Shown: positions 9,175 to 17,858, numbered from the stretch's first letter. The stretch: DNA of 64,000 bases from Streptomyces diastatochromogenes (GCF_002242805.1 NZ_MCGQ01000017.1:62001-126000); one strand, 5' to 3'. The notes: generated from the letters alone by a model not told the origin. Made by a program: numbers and translations.

Positions 9175-9315
9175 GGGTCCGGGCTCCTGTGGGGGTGAGG
9201 GCGGCTACGGCGTCCTTGTGCGGGCGCACAAAGCTATCAACGCGATGTGTCCGCCCCAGGTTCCACCGGTGACTCCAGGATGCACTGTGGGGCAACTGGG
9301 GCAAAGCTGTGAGCC

Positions 9316-9681
9316 ATGGGACTCGATGACTACGGCGGCGGCCAGGGGCCCCAGCCCGACGTGCTGGTCGTCACCACCAACGACGTGCCCGGATACCGGG
9401 TGCAGCAGGTGCTCGGTGAGGTCTTCGGGCTCACCGTGCGCTCGCGGCACCTGGGCAGCCAGATCGGCGCCGGACTGAAGTCGATGATCGGCGGCGAGCT
9501 GAAGGGGCTCACCAAGACGCTCGTACAGACCCGCACCCAGGCCATGGAGCGGCTGGTGGAGCAGGCACGCGCGCGTGGTGCCAACGGCGTCCTGGCGTTC
9601 CGGTTCGACGTGACGGAGGCCGCGGACGTGGGCACCGAGGTGTGCGCCTACGGCACGGCGGTGGTCCTGGCCCGGGAGTAG
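9316..9681 (+). CDS. YbjQ/UPF0145 family protein
   Basis: A 121-residue small soluble protein of the YbjQ (UPF0145, 'heavy-metal-binding domain') family. Typical segments are VLVVTTNDVPGYRVQQVLG at the start and RGANGVLAFRFDV in the second half. The function of the family is not established; it forms pentameric rings in known structures. The stop codon lies in the loop of the hairpin that ends this gene. Confidence 0.85.
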   Translation: MGLDDYGGGQGPQPDVLVVTTNDVPGYRVQQVLGEVFGLTVRSRHLGSQIGAGLKSMIGGELKGLTKTLVQTRTQAMERLVEQARARGANGVLAFRFDVTEAADVGTEVCAYGTAVVLARE

Positions 9682-9696
9682 CCCTCCCGGGCCAGG
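9666..9696. terminator. Bidirectional hairpin between ybjQ and tipA
   Basis: Perfect 13-base stem, CCTGGCCCGGGAG paired with CTCCCGGGCCAGG, loop of 5 bases that contains the ybjQ stop codon; ends 2 bases from the stop of the convergent tipA gene, so it can serve both. Confidence 0.8.
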
Positions 9697-9698
9697 GG

Positions 9699-10133
9699 TC
9701 ACGCGGTGTGCCGGTCGGCGTTCGCGGTGATCGCCGCGCTCAGGTGGTCGGCGAGCCCGGGCCGCATGGAGTCGTAGAACGCCTTGAAGCGCTCGTCGGC
9801 GACGTACATCGCGCCCAGGCAGCGGTGCATGGCGTGCGGGCACTCGTAGTACCACGTGCCGATGTGCCGGCGGTGCTCCTCGGCCAGGTCCATGGCCGCC
9901 TCGCCGGACGGCTGCTCACCGGCGGTCATCAGGGCGACGTAGCGCTCGCTCCAGTCGTCGGCCTCGGCCATGAGCCGCTTCCAGTCCTCCTTGGTGTAGC
10001 CGGCGGCGCGGCGCTGCGACTCGGCGTACGCCTCCGTGCCGCCCCAGCGCTGCTCCGCCTCCTCGGCGTACTGCTCGGGATCCTTGTCCCCGAAGACCTC
10101 GAACCGCTCCTCGGGCGTGAGGTTGATGCCCAT
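9699..10133 (-). other. Internal start for TipAS (ligand-binding domain alone)
   Basis: An ATG inside tipA at 10133 is preceded by GGAGG with 8-base spacing and opens a 144-residue product starting MGINLTPEE. In S. lividans the independent TipAS protein is made from the same mRNA by just such an internal start and is also 144 residues, acting as a drug-sequestering protein. The motif and length are seen here; expression is inferred. Confidence 0.75.
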
Positions 10134-10469
10134 CGTGCGTGCCTCCATGGCGTGCTCCACGGCCGCCGCCATCTTCTGCAGCTTCTCGATCCGGGCGGTC
10201 AGCAGTTCGTGCTGGCGGCGCAGGTGTGCGCGCGGGTCAGCTCTGCCGGTGGCCTGGTCGTCTAGCAGGGCGGCGACCTCGTCGAGCGGGAAGCCGAGTT
10301 CCCGGTAGAACAGGATCTGCTGGAGCCGGTCGAGGTCGGCGTCGCCGTAGCGCCGGTGGCCGGCGTGGGTGCGCTCGCTGGGCACGAGCAGGCCGATCTC
10401 GTCGTAGTGGTGCAGGGTGCGCACCGTGACCCCGGCGAACCCCGCGACCTGTCCCACGGAGTAACTCAC
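9699..10469 (-). CDS. tipA: MerR-family thiopeptide-binding regulator TipA (TipAL)
   Basis: Transcriptional activator that traps thiopeptide and related ligands and switches on its own promoter. The N-terminal MerR winged helix reads SYSVGQVAGFAGVTVRTLHH, then LDRLQQILFYRELGF and a dimerisation coil; from residue 113 comes the ligand-binding TipAS domain, MGINLTPEERFEVFG. The 256-residue length and sequence match TipAL of S. lividans closely by memory. I chose the GTG at 10469 because GGAGCGG ends 4 bases upstream; the frame extends 11 codons further without support. The Cys in the TipAS domain that captures thiostrepton in S. lividans appears to be retained in the YYECPHAMHRC region, though I cannot map it exactly. 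Confidence 0.95.
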   Translation of the reverse strand: MSYSVGQVAGFAGVTVRTLHHYDEIGLLVPSERTHAGHRRYGDADLDRLQQILFYRELGFPLDEVAALLDDQATGRADPRAHLRRQHELLTARIEKLQKMAAAVEHAMEARTMGINLTPEERFEVFGDKDPEQYAEEAEQRWGGTEAYAESQRRAAGYTKEDWKRLMAEADDWSERYVALMTAGEQPSGEAAMDLAEEHRRHIGTWYYECPHAMHRCLGAMYVADERFKAFYDSMRPGLADHLSAAITANADRHTA

Positions 10470-10500
10470 TTTTCCGCTCCTTGTCGTCGGTACGCCCTCC

Positions 10501-10531
10501 ACGCTGAGGCCTCACGCAACGTGAGGTGCAA
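10501..10531 (-). promoter_or_regulatory. ptipA-like promoter with TipA operator
   Basis: On the minus strand a -35 TTGCAC (10526-10531) and a -10 CAGCGT (10501-10506) are separated by 19 bases, the overlong spacer typical of MerR-activated promoters. The spacer and -35 carry the inverted repeat CCTCAC-N5-GTGAGG (10510-10526). This matches the known thiostrepton-inducible tipA promoter as I remember it. Confidence 0.85.
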
Positions 10532-10592
10532 GCCGGTTTCCCTTCGGGATGTTCAACATCTTTTGTCCGCTTATTCCGCTTATGGTGACCCC

Positions 10593-11876
10593 GTGGCCCA
10601 GGACAGCGCGCAGGCGCCCACCACCGCTCCCGCGACCCCCGCGCGCGCCCTGCTGCCGTTGATCCTGCCCGCTCTCGTCGTGGGCGTGGTGTCCAGCCTG
10701 CTCTTCGTCGGGGTGAGCGTCGGGGCCGAGCAACTCCAGGGCGTGCTGTGGCAGAACCTGCCCGACGCCCTGGGAATCGGCCGCTACTCCGTACTGTGGA
10801 TCTTCGTCATGCTCATCGCGACCGGTATCGCGGTCGGTCTGGTGGTGTGGAAGGTGCCGGGGCACGCGGGGCCCGACCCGGCCACCATGGGGCTGAACGC
10901 GCCCGCGCTGCCGCCCGTCGTGCTGCCCGGCCTGCTGCTGGCGGCGGCCCTGATGCTCGCGGGCGGCCCGAGCCTCGGCCCCGAGAACCCGATCATCGCG
11001 ACCAACGTCGGGCTGGCGGTGTGGCTGGGCCGCCGGTTCCTGCCCAGGCTGCCGGGCCCGCTGTGGATGGCACTGGCGGAAGCGGCGACGCTGGGCGCGC
11101 TGTTCGGCACCCCGGTGGGCGCCGCCCTGGTCATCTCGGAGGCGCTGGCCGGGCAGCGCATCAAGGGGCTGCTCTGGGACAACCTGTTCGCCCCACTGGC
11201 CGCCGCCGCGGCGGGCGCCCTGACCACCGACCTGCTCCACCACGCGACCTTCGACCTCCATCTGCCCCCGATCGGCCGGCCGGACGCGGGCGACGTACTG
11301 GCGGCGATCGTCATCGCGTCGGTCGGCGCGCTGCTCGGCATGTGCGCGGTCCACGCCTTCCCGTACCTCCACCGCGCCTTCCAGCGGCTGCGGCACCCGA
11401 TGCTGATGCTTCCGGTGGGCGGAGCCGTTCTGGGGGCACTGGGGGCCCTGGGCGGCCCGCTGACGCTCTTCAAGGGGCTGGACCAGGTCGCGGAGCTGGC
11501 GCGCGACCCCGAGGGCTGGTCGGCCGGGCAGTTCGCCACGATGACCGTGGTGAAACTGGCCGCCATGACGGTCGCCGCGACCTGCGGCTTCCGCGGGGGC
11601 CGGATCTTCCCCTCCGTATTCGTGGGCACCGCCCTCGGTCTGTGCGCCCACGCCCTGGTGCCCGCCGTCCCGCCCGCCGTGGGGGTGGCGGCGGGCGTGC
11701 TGGGCATGCTCCTGGCCGTCACCCGGCAAGGCTGGGTGAGCCTGTTCACCGCGGCCGTCCTGGTCGCCTCGCCCGTCATCCTCGCCCTGCTCTGCATCGC
11801 CTCGCTGCCGGCCTGGCTGCTGGTGACGGGGCGGCCGCAGATGCAGTTGCGGACGGACGGCACACCGATCCGCTGA
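10593..11876 (+). CDS. ClC-family chloride channel/antiporter
   Basis: A 427-residue polytopic membrane protein of the voltage-gated chloride channel family. The filter region GGPSLGPENP (about 124-133) contains GxExP with the gating glutamate (E131), matching the GREGP motif of E. coli ClC; a second conserved GGRIFPS-type motif (FRGGRIFP) lies in the C-terminal half. I take the GTG at 10593 (VAQDSAQAP); no clear SD precedes it, so the start is uncertain. Only 29 bases separate it from glutamate decarboxylase. In E. coli, ClC exchangers support amino-acid-dependent acid resistance, so the pair makes functional sense. Confidence 0.9.
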   Translation: MAQDSAQAPTTAPATPARALLPLILPALVVGVVSSLLFVGVSVGAEQLQGVLWQNLPDALGIGRYSVLWIFVMLIATGIAVGLVVWKVPGHAGPDPATMGLNAPALPPVVLPGLLLAAALMLAGGPSLGPENPIIATNVGLAVWLGRRFLPRLPGPLWMALAEAATLGALFGTPVGAALVISEALAGQRIKGLLWDNLFAPLAAAAAGALTTDLLHHATFDLHLPPIGRPDAGDVLAAIVIASVGALLGMCAVHAFPYLHRAFQRLRHPMLMLPVGGAVLGALGALGGPLTLFKGLDQVAELARDPEGWSAGQFATMTVVKLAAMTVAATCGFRGGRIFPSVFVGTALGLCAHALVPAVPPAVGVAAGVLGMLLAVTRQGWVSLFTAAVLVASPVILALLCIASLPAWLLVTGRPQMQLRTDGTPIR

Positions 11877-11905
11877 CTCACTCCCCTCTCTCTGGAGGCA
11901 CGTAA

Positions 11906-13312
11906 ATGGCCCTGCACAAAGGTCCCGAGAAGCACGACGAGCGGCCGATGTCGGTCAACCCGTTCTTCGGGGAGGCGAACCCGGTCGTCGAAATGGCCGA
12001 GGCTCCGCCCAAGCACCGGCTCCCCGACACGCCCCTGCCTCCCACCACGGCGGCGCAGATCGTGCACGACGAGCTGATGCTGGACGGCAACTCCCGGCTG
12101 AACCTGGCCACGTTCGTCACCACCTGGATGGAACCGCAGGCCGGGGTGCTGATGGCGGAGTGCCGGGACAAGAACATGATCGACAAGGACGAGTACCCGC
12201 GCACGGCCGAGCTGGAGCGGCGCTGCGTGGCGATGCTCGCCGACCTGTGGAACGCGCCGGACCCGTCGGCCGCCGTGGGCTGTTCGACCACGGGGTCCAG
12301 CGAGGCGTGCATGCTCGCCGGGATGGCGCTCAAGCGGCGCTGGGCGACGCGCAACGCCGACCGCTACCCGGGGGCGCGCCCCAACCTGGTCATGGGCGTC
12401 AACGTCCAGGTCTGCTGGGACAAGTTCTGCAACTTCTGGGAGGTGGAGCCCCGGCTGGTCCCGATGGAGGGCGACCGCTACCACCTGGATCCGCAGGCGG
12501 CGGCCGAGATGTGCGATGAGAACACCATCGGGGTCGTCGGCATCCTCGGCTCCACCTTCGACGGGTCCTACGAGCCGATCGCGGACCTGTGCGCGGCCCT
12601 GGACGACCTCCAGGAGCGCACCGGTCTGGACGTCCCGGTGCACGTGGACGGCGCGTCCGGGGCCATGGTGGCGCCCTTCCTGGACGAGGAGCTGGTGTGG
12701 GACTTCCGCCTCCCGCGCGTGGCCTCGATCAACACCTCGGGCCACAAGTACGGCCTGGTCTACCCGGGCGTGGGCTGGGCCCTGTGGCGGGACAAGGAGG
12801 CGCTGCCCGAGGAACTGGTCTTCCGGGTGAACTACCTGGGCGGCGACATGCCGACCTTCGCGCTCAACTTCTCCCGCCCCGGCGCCCAGGTGGTGGCGCA
12901 GTACTACACGTTCCTGCGGCTGGGCCGGGAGGGCTACCGGGCGGTGCAGCAGTCGACACGGGACGTGGCGCGCTACGTCGCCGGCAGGATCGGGGCGCTG
13001 GACGACTTCCGGCTGCTCACCCAGGGCGACGAGCTGCCGGTGTTCGCCTTCACCACCGCTCCGGACGTGACGTCGTACGACGTCTTCGACGTCTCCCGGC
13101 GGCTGCGCGAGAGCGGCTGGCTGGTGCCCGCGTACACCTTCCCGCCCAACCGGGAGGATCTCTCCGTGATCCGGATCGTGTGCCGCAACGGCTTCTCCCA
13201 CGACCTCGCCGACCTGTTCGTGGAGGACCTGACCCGCCTGGTGCCGGAGCTGCGCCGGCAACCGCATCCCCTGACCCGGGACAAGGCGGCGGCCACCGGC
13301 TTCCATCACTAG
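11906..13312 (+). CDS. gadB: Glutamate decarboxylase
   Basis: PLP enzyme converting L-glutamate plus a proton to GABA and CO2. The 468 residues match the GadB family. The PLP lysine is K281 in NTSGHKYG, and the cofactor-pairing aspartate is in HVDGASG (about 247-253). GGAGG sits 9 bases before the ATG. It probably shares a transcript with the ClC gene upstream. No glutamate/GABA antiporter is visible nearby, so whether it deacidifies the cytosol or feeds a GABA shunt is open. It overlaps the convergent ABC permease gene by 4 bases. Confidence 0.95.
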   Translation: MALHKGPEKHDERPMSVNPFFGEANPVVEMAEAPPKHRLPDTPLPPTTAAQIVHDELMLDGNSRLNLATFVTTWMEPQAGVLMAECRDKNMIDKDEYPRTAELERRCVAMLADLWNAPDPSAAVGCSTTGSSEACMLAGMALKRRWATRNADRYPGARPNLVMGVNVQVCWDKFCNFWEVEPRLVPMEGDRYHLDPQAAAEMCDENTIGVVGILGSTFDGSYEPIADLCAALDDLQERTGLDVPVHVDGASGAMVAPFLDEELVWDFRLPRVASINTSGHKYGLVYPGVGWALWRDKEALPEELVFRVNYLGGDMPTFALNFSRPGAQVVAQYYTFLRLGREGYRAVQQSTRDVARYVAGRIGALDDFRLLTQGDELPVFAFTTAPDVTSYDVFDVSRRLRESGWLVPAYTFPPNREDLSVIRIVCRNGFSHDLADLFVEDLTRLVPELRRQPHPLTRDKAAATGFHH

Positions 13313-14070
13313 CTGCCCAGGCGCGCGAACTTCCGTACCGCCAGCGGGAAGAACACGGCCAGCAGGACGAGGGGCCAGGTCACGGCCGCGCCCACGTGGC
13401 CCGGCTCGCCACCCTGGCCGCCGAGCAGGTCCCGTACCGCCGTCGCCGTCTGGGACAGGGGGTTCCACCGGACGGCCGTGCCCAGCCAGTCGGGCATGGC
13501 GTCCGGGGTGGCGAGGGCATTGGAGAGGAAGCCGACCGGCCAGACGAGGATCTGGACCGCCTGGACCATCTCGGGCCGGCCGGCGACCAGGGCGAGGTGG
13601 ATGCCGATCCACAGCATCGCGAAGCGGAGCAGGAGGAGCAGGCCGAAGGCGGCCAGGAGGGCTCCGGGGCCACCGTGCGCCCGCCAGCCGAGCGTGTACG
13701 CCACTGCCGTCAGCAGCGCGAGCGCCACCGCCGACTGGAGCATGTCGGCCGCCGAACGGCCCACCAGGACCGCTCCGTTGGTCATCGGCAGGGAACGGAA
13801 GCGGTCGATGACGCCCCTGGTGAGGTCCTGGGTGACGTTGAGCATCGTGCCCTCCAGGCCGAAGGCCATGGTGAGCGCGAGCATGCCGGGCACCAGGTAG
13901 TCCATGTAGTCGCCGGCGACGCCCCGGCCGCCGCCGATCAGGTAGCCGAACATCAACAGCAGCATCACCGGGAAGACCAGGGCGACCAGCGCCTGCCCGG
14001 GCTGCCGTGCCCAGTGGGCGAGTTCGCGTCGGGTCATGGTCCAGGAGTCGGTCAGGACGTGGGCGGTCAC
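13309..14070 (-). CDS. ABC-2 type exporter permease (DrrB-like)
   Basis: A 253-residue membrane protein with about six hydrophobic segments and the ABC-2 signature region LVPGMLALTMAFGLEG. It should form the channel of a drug or lipid exporter together with the ATPase encoded just upstream, with which it overlaps by 4 bases (translational coupling). The likely substrate is a hydrophobic toxic compound, judging from DrrAB relatives. Confidence 0.9.
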   Translation of the reverse strand: MTAHVLTDSWTMTRRELAHWARQPGQALVALVFPVMLLLMFGYLIGGGRGVAGDYMDYLVPGMLALTMAFGLEGTMLNVTQDLTRGVIDRFRSLPMTNGAVLVGRSAADMLQSAVALALLTAVAYTLGWRAHGGPGALLAAFGLLLLLRFAMLWIGIHLALVAGRPEMVQAVQILVWPVGFLSNALATPDAMPDWLGTAVRWNPLSQTATAVRDLLGGQGGEPGHVGAAVTWPLVLLAVFFPLAVRKFARLGS

Positions 14071-15017
14071 GCTGCCTCCTTCGCTCGGTTCGCGTCGCCG
14101 GTCAGGTGCAGGAACACCTCGTCCAGCGTGGGCCGGCGCAGGGCGACGTCCGCCGCCTCGATGCCGGCCGCCTCCAGGGCGCGTACGACCCCGGAGAGCG
14201 CGCTCATGCGGTCGGTGACCGGGGCGCTGAGCAGTCGGCGGTCGGTGTCCACCGTGACGCCGGTGACGGGCAGCAGGGCGACGGCCGCGCCGAGCCGGCC
14301 CGCGTCGCGCAGGACGACGTCGATGCGGTCGCCGCCGGTGAGGCTCTTCAGCTCGTCGGGGGTGCCGTCGGCGACGACCCGGCCGTGGTCCACGAACGCG
14401 ATGCGGTGGGCGAGCTGGTCGGCCTCCTCCAGGTACTGGGTGGTGAGCAGCACGGTCGTACCGCCGCCGACCAGGGAGCGGACGGCCGCCCAGACCTCGG
14501 CGCGGCCGCGCGGGTCCAGGCCGGTCGTCGGCTCGTCCAGGAAGAGCACCTCAGGGTCGGTGATCAGGGAGGCGGCGAGGTCGAGGCGGCGGCGCATGCC
14601 GCCGCTGTAGCGGGCGACCGGGGTGCGGCCGGTGTCGGTGAGGTCGAAGCGGTCCAGGAGTTCGGCGGCGCGCACGCGCGCGTGGCGGGCGCCGAGGTGG
14701 TGCAGGCGGGCGAACATCTCCAGGTTCTGCCGGCCGTCCAGCTGCTCGTCCAGGGCCGCGTACTGGCCCAGCAGGCCGATGCGCCGCCGTACCGCGCGGG
14801 CCTCGGTGCGCACGTCGTGCCCGGCGACCTCGATACGGCCGCCGTCCGGCCTGAGCAGGGTGGACAGGATCCGGACCAGGGTGGTCTTGCCCGCCCCGTT
14901 GGGGCCGAGCACCGCGTGCACGGTGCCGCGGGTGACGTGCAGGTCGAGCCCGTCCAGGGCGTGTTTGGTGCCGTAGGTCTTGCGTGCGTCCTCGACGGTG
15001 ATCGCCGTGTCGGCCAC
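14067..15017 (-). CDS. ABC exporter ATPase (DrrA-like)
   Basis: A 316-residue ATPase energising the permease encoded downstream. Walker A GPNGAGKT is at residues 38-45, the signature YSGGM precedes Walker B VLFLDEPTTGLDP, and the Q-loop region is IGLLGQYAALDEQL. The DrrA-type C-terminal extension (about 230-316) is present. The GTG start follows GAGGGAGTGGCAC. The promoter between this gene and padR carries two palindromes, so PadR control is likely. Confidence 0.93.
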   Translation of the reverse strand: MADTAITVEDARKTYGTKHALDGLDLHVTRGTVHAVLGPNGAGKTTLVRILSTLLRPDGGRIEVAGHDVRTEARAVRRRIGLLGQYAALDEQLDGRQNLEMFARLHHLGARHARVRAAELLDRFDLTDTGRTPVARYSGGMRRRLDLAASLITDPEVLFLDEPTTGLDPRGRAEVWAAVRSLVGGGTTVLLTTQYLEEADQLAHRIAFVDHGRVVADGTPDELKSLTGGDRIDVVLRDAGRLGAAVALLPVTGVTVDTDRRLLSAPVTDRMSALSGVVRALEAAGIEAADVALRRPTLDEVFLHLTGDANRAKEAA

Positions 15018-15032
15018 GTGCCACTCCCTCGC

Positions 15033-15094
15033 TAGTCAAACTTGACTACTTCATCGAAAGTAACGGCAGCAGGCCCATTGGTCAAACTTGATTA
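15033..15094 (-). promoter_or_regulatory. Promoter with two PadR-type operators for the ABC exporter
   Basis: Minus-strand -35 TTGACC (15080-15085) and -10 TACTTT (15057-15062) are 17 bases apart. Two copies of a TCAA-N2-TTGA palindrome occur: TAGTCAA-AC-TTGACTA (15033-15048, perfect 7-base arms) downstream of the -10, and a near-copy at 15079-15094 over the -35. Their centres are 46 bases apart. The second overlaps the end of padR. Binding by the padR product is inferred. Confidence 0.75.
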
Positions 15095-15733
15095 GCGGTC
15101 GTCCCCCGCATGCCGCTCCCCCGTCGCGTACGGGTTCTCCTGGCCCTCGGCGAGTACGCCCACGAAGCGCTCGCCCTCACCGGCAAAGGTGTACGCGCCG
15201 GCCTCCAGGCGGTCGATCAGCCCCCGGGTCCAGGCCGCGTCGGAGTCGGCCGTGTGGACCCAGAGGTTCATGATCTCGCCGATGTGGCCCAGCTGTCCGG
15301 GGCCGCCCTCGGGGACGTAGTGCTCGGTGACGGCGGCCCGCCACTCCTCGATCCGCCGGATCCGCTCCCGGAGCAGGGCCAGCGCCTCGGCCCGCTCCAG
15401 CTCGACCAGGAAGCCGACGGCCGCCGACTGGATGTCCATCTTCTGGTCGTAGGAGACCAGGGACTCGCGCAACAGCCGGAAGAACTCCTCCTCGCCCCGG
15501 TCCGTGATCTCGTACTCGGTGCGCGGCGGGCCCCCGGCCGTGGACGGCGCGATCTCGTGCGCGTGCAGCAGCCCCTGCTTCTCCATCTGCTTCAGGGCGT
15601 GGTAGATCGAGCCCGGCTTGGCGTTGGACCACTCGTGCGCGCCCCAGTACTCCAGGTCGTTGCGCACCTGGTAGCCGTGGGCCCGCCCGTGCTGGCGGAC
15701 CGCACCGAGCACGAGAAGACGGATCGCTGACAT
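15092..15733 (-). CDS. PadR-family transcriptional regulator
   Basis: A 213-residue repressor-type protein: an N-terminal winged helix (LLVLGAVRQHGRAHGYQV, then KPGSIYHALKQMEKQGLL and TEYEITDRGEEEF) followed by a long helical C-terminal dimerisation region of the PadR_2 kind. It sits directly upstream of and co-directional with the DrrAB-like pair, as is common for PadR-controlled exporters, and the operators lie between them. Confidence 0.92.
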   Translation of the reverse strand: MSAIRLLVLGAVRQHGRAHGYQVRNDLEYWGAHEWSNAKPGSIYHALKQMEKQGLLHAHEIAPSTAGGPPRTEYEITDRGEEEFFRLLRESLVSYDQKMDIQSAAVGFLVELERAEALALLRERIRRIEEWRAAVTEHYVPEGGPGQLGHIGEIMNLWVHTADSDAAWTRGLIDRLEAGAYTFAGEGERFVGVLAEGQENPYATGERHAGDDR

Positions 15734-15757
15734 GCGGTCCAGGTTATTGCCGCAGAG

Positions 15758-16297
15758 CTAGCCCGCCTGCTCCAGGGCCACCAGCTCGAACGCGGTCTTC
15801 CCGTCCAGGGACTCGCGGATGATGTCGGCGTGGCCCGCGTGCCGGGCCGTCTCGCGGATCAGGTGCAGGCACAGCCAGCGCAGCGAGACGCGGCCCTCCG
15901 GCGGGAACCACGGGTCGGGCGGCAGCGGGAAGGAGTCGTCCAGGCTGGGCGCGGAACGGATGAGCTTCTCCGTCTCGGCGGCGACCTCCGCCCAGTACGC
16001 GAGCTGCGAGGCGACCGTCTCGTCGTCGGTCAGCCGGAAACACTCGTGCCAGTTCGACTCGTCGCGATGCACCGCCGGCGGCTCCTGCCGGGCGCGGGCC
16101 ACCCAGCCCTGCTCGACCTCGGCGACATGCTTGAGCAGTCCGCCCAGGGACAGCTCGCTGGCACTGGGGCGGGAGCGGGCCTGCTCCTCGGTCAGCCCCA
16201 GCAGCGCCCGGCGGATGCCGCCGCGCTGCTCCTCCAGGAACGCCAGCAGCGCCCCGCGCTCGTCGCCCTGCGTCTCCGCCGCCACATGAGTGACCAT
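15758..16297 (-). CDS. DinB-like (DUF664) metal-dependent helical-bundle protein
   Basis: A 179-residue protein of the DinB/mycothiol-transferase-like four-helix superfamily. The three-histidine metal site is visible: one His in GGLLKHVAEVE (about 57) and two in ETARHAGHADII (about 151-156). Actinobacterial relatives include mycothiol-dependent transferases, but no substrate can be assigned. It ends 24 bases before padR and might be cotranscribed with it. Confidence 0.85.
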   Translation of the reverse strand: MVTHVAAETQGDERGALLAFLEEQRGGIRRALLGLTEEQARSRPSASELSLGGLLKHVAEVEQGWVARARQEPPAVHRDESNWHECFRLTDDETVASQLAYWAEVAAETEKLIRSAPSLDDSFPLPPDPWFPPEGRVSLRWLCLHLIRETARHAGHADIIRESLDGKTAFELVALEQAG

Positions 16298-16346
16298 GAC
16301 CGGCCGCCTTTCATCGGGTCCGTTTGCCTGACACCGATGAAGCTAT

Positions 16347-16381
16347 GGGCCCTTGCGGTCAGCTTCTGTCCGCAAGGGCCC
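16347..16381 (-). terminator. Hairpin after the aldehyde dehydrogenase gene
   Basis: Perfect 12-base arms GGGCCCTTGCGG/CCGCAAGGGCCC with an 11-base loop, 17 bases past the stop of the minus-strand aldehyde dehydrogenase gene. Confidence 0.8.
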
Positions 16382-16397
16382 GCCATGCGAAGGAGAC

Positions 16398-17858
16398 CTA
16401 GAACGGGAAGCCGCTGCGGCCGTGCTGCACCGAGATCCACTTGATCGTGGTGAAGGCCTCCAGGGTCGTCTCGCCGTTCAGGCGGCCGAGGCCGGAGTGC
16501 TTCTCGCCGCCGAAGGGCACGAGCGGCTCGTCGTGCACGGTGCCGTCGTTCACGTGGAACATGCCCGTGTCGATCTGCTTGGCGAAGGCCACACCGCGCT
16601 CGATGTCACCCGTGTGGACGGCGCCGCTGAGGCCGTACGGGGTGTCGTTGACGATCCGGACCGCCTCCTCCTCGCCGTCGAAGGGGACGAGGAAGACGAC
16701 CGGCCCGAAGACCTCCTGCTGGAGCAGGGCGGAGTCGGCGGGGACGTCGGTGAGCACGCTGGGCTCGACCAGGTTGCCGGTGGTGGTGCCGTGCACCAGG
16801 GCGGTGGCGCCCTCGGCGAGCGCCTGCTCGACGGCACCCGAAATGGCGTTGGCCTGCGCGGAGTTGATCACCGGGCCGATGACCGTCTGCGGGTCGCGCG
16901 GGTCGCCGACCTTGAGGGTCTTCACCTTGGCGACAAACTTCTCGGTGAACTCGTCGGCGACCGAGCGGTCCACGAGCACCCGGTTCGCGGCCATGCAGAC
17001 CTGGCCCTGGTGGACGTACCGGCTGAAGACCGCCGCGTCCACCGCGTAGTCGATGTCGGCGTCGTCCAGGACCACCAGCGCGCTGTTGCCGCCCAGTTCG
17101 AGCACCGAGCGCTTGAAGTGCGAGGCACAGACGGTGGCGACGTGCCGGCCGACCTTGTCGGAGCCGGTGAAGGAGATGACCTTGGGGATCGGGTGCTCGA
17201 TGAAGGCGTCGCCGATCTCGGCGATGTCGGTGACGACGACGTTGAGCAGGCCGCCGGGCAGGCCCGCCTCCTCGAAGATCTTCGCGACCAGGGTGCCGCC
17301 GGCGATCGGGGTGTTCTGGTGCGGCTTGAGCACCACGCCGTTGCCGAGGGCGAGGGCCGGGGCCACCGACTTGATCGACAGCAGGAACGGGAAGTTGAAC
17401 GGGCTGATCACGCCCACCACACCCACCGGCACCCGGTAGACGCGGTTCTCCTTGCCGTCGGCCGGGGAGGGCAGGATCTTGCCCTCGGGGCGCAGCGCCA
17501 GGTGGACCGACTCGCGCAGGAACTCCTTGGCGAGGTGCAGCTCGAAGCCGGCCTTCACGCGGGTGCCGCCCAGCTCCGCGATGATCAGGTCGGATATCTC
17601 CTGCTCGCGGTCCTCGATCAGCCTCAGGGCCCGCTCGAAGACGGCGCGGCGGGTGTACGGGTTGGTCGCGGCCCACTGCTTCTGGGCCCGAGCGGCCGCC
17701 TGATAGGCCTGGTCGACCTGGTCGACGGTGGCCACCGTGATCGAGGCCAGCTTCTCGTCGTCGTACGGATTGAAGTCGATGACGTCCCAGGAACCGGTGC
17801 CCGGGCGCCATTCACCGTCGATGTACTGCTGGGCCAGCTCGCTGAAGTAGGACGACAT
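16398..17858 (-). CDS. NAD(P)-dependent aldehyde dehydrogenase (benzaldehyde/vanillin-type)
   Basis: A 486-residue enzyme oxidising an aldehyde to the acid. The catalytic cysteine is in GQVCMAANR (about C288), the general-base glutamate in LELGGN (about E254), and the cofactor loop is FTGSDKVGRHV. Its overall look (SPFNFPFLLS, PHQNTPIAGG) resembles benzaldehyde and vanillin dehydrogenases, so an aromatic substrate is plausible but unproven. I use the ATG at 17858, preceded by GAGGGA; a TTG four codons upstream is possible. It appears monocistronic. Confidence 0.92.
   Translation of the reverse strand: MSSYFSELAQQYIDGEWRPGTGSWDVIDFNPYDDEKLASITVATVDQVDQAYQAAARAQKQWAATNPYTRRAVFERALRLIEDREQEISDLIIAELGGTRVKAGFELHLAKEFLRESVHLALRPEGKILPSPADGKENRVYRVPVGVVGVISPFNFPFLLSIKSVAPALALGNGVVLKPHQNTPIAGGTLVAKIFEEAGLPGGLLNVVVTDIAEIGDAFIEHPIPKVISFTGSDKVGRHVATVCASHFKRSVLELGGNSALVVLDDADIDYAVDAAVFSRYVHQGQVCMAANRVLVDRSVADEFTEKFVAKVKTLKVGDPRDPQTVIGPVINSAQANAISGAVEQALAEGATALVHGTTTGNLVEPSVLTDVPADSALLQQEVFGPVVFLVPFDGEEEAVRIVNDTPYGLSGAVHTGDIERGVAFAKQIDTGMFHVNDGTVHDEPLVPFGGEKHSGLGRLNGETTLEAFTTIKWISVQHGRSGFPF

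Noticed and set aside
10784..13612. A 942-codon minus-strand ORF over the ClC and gad genes
   Set aside because: Antisense to two well-matched families and low-complexity.
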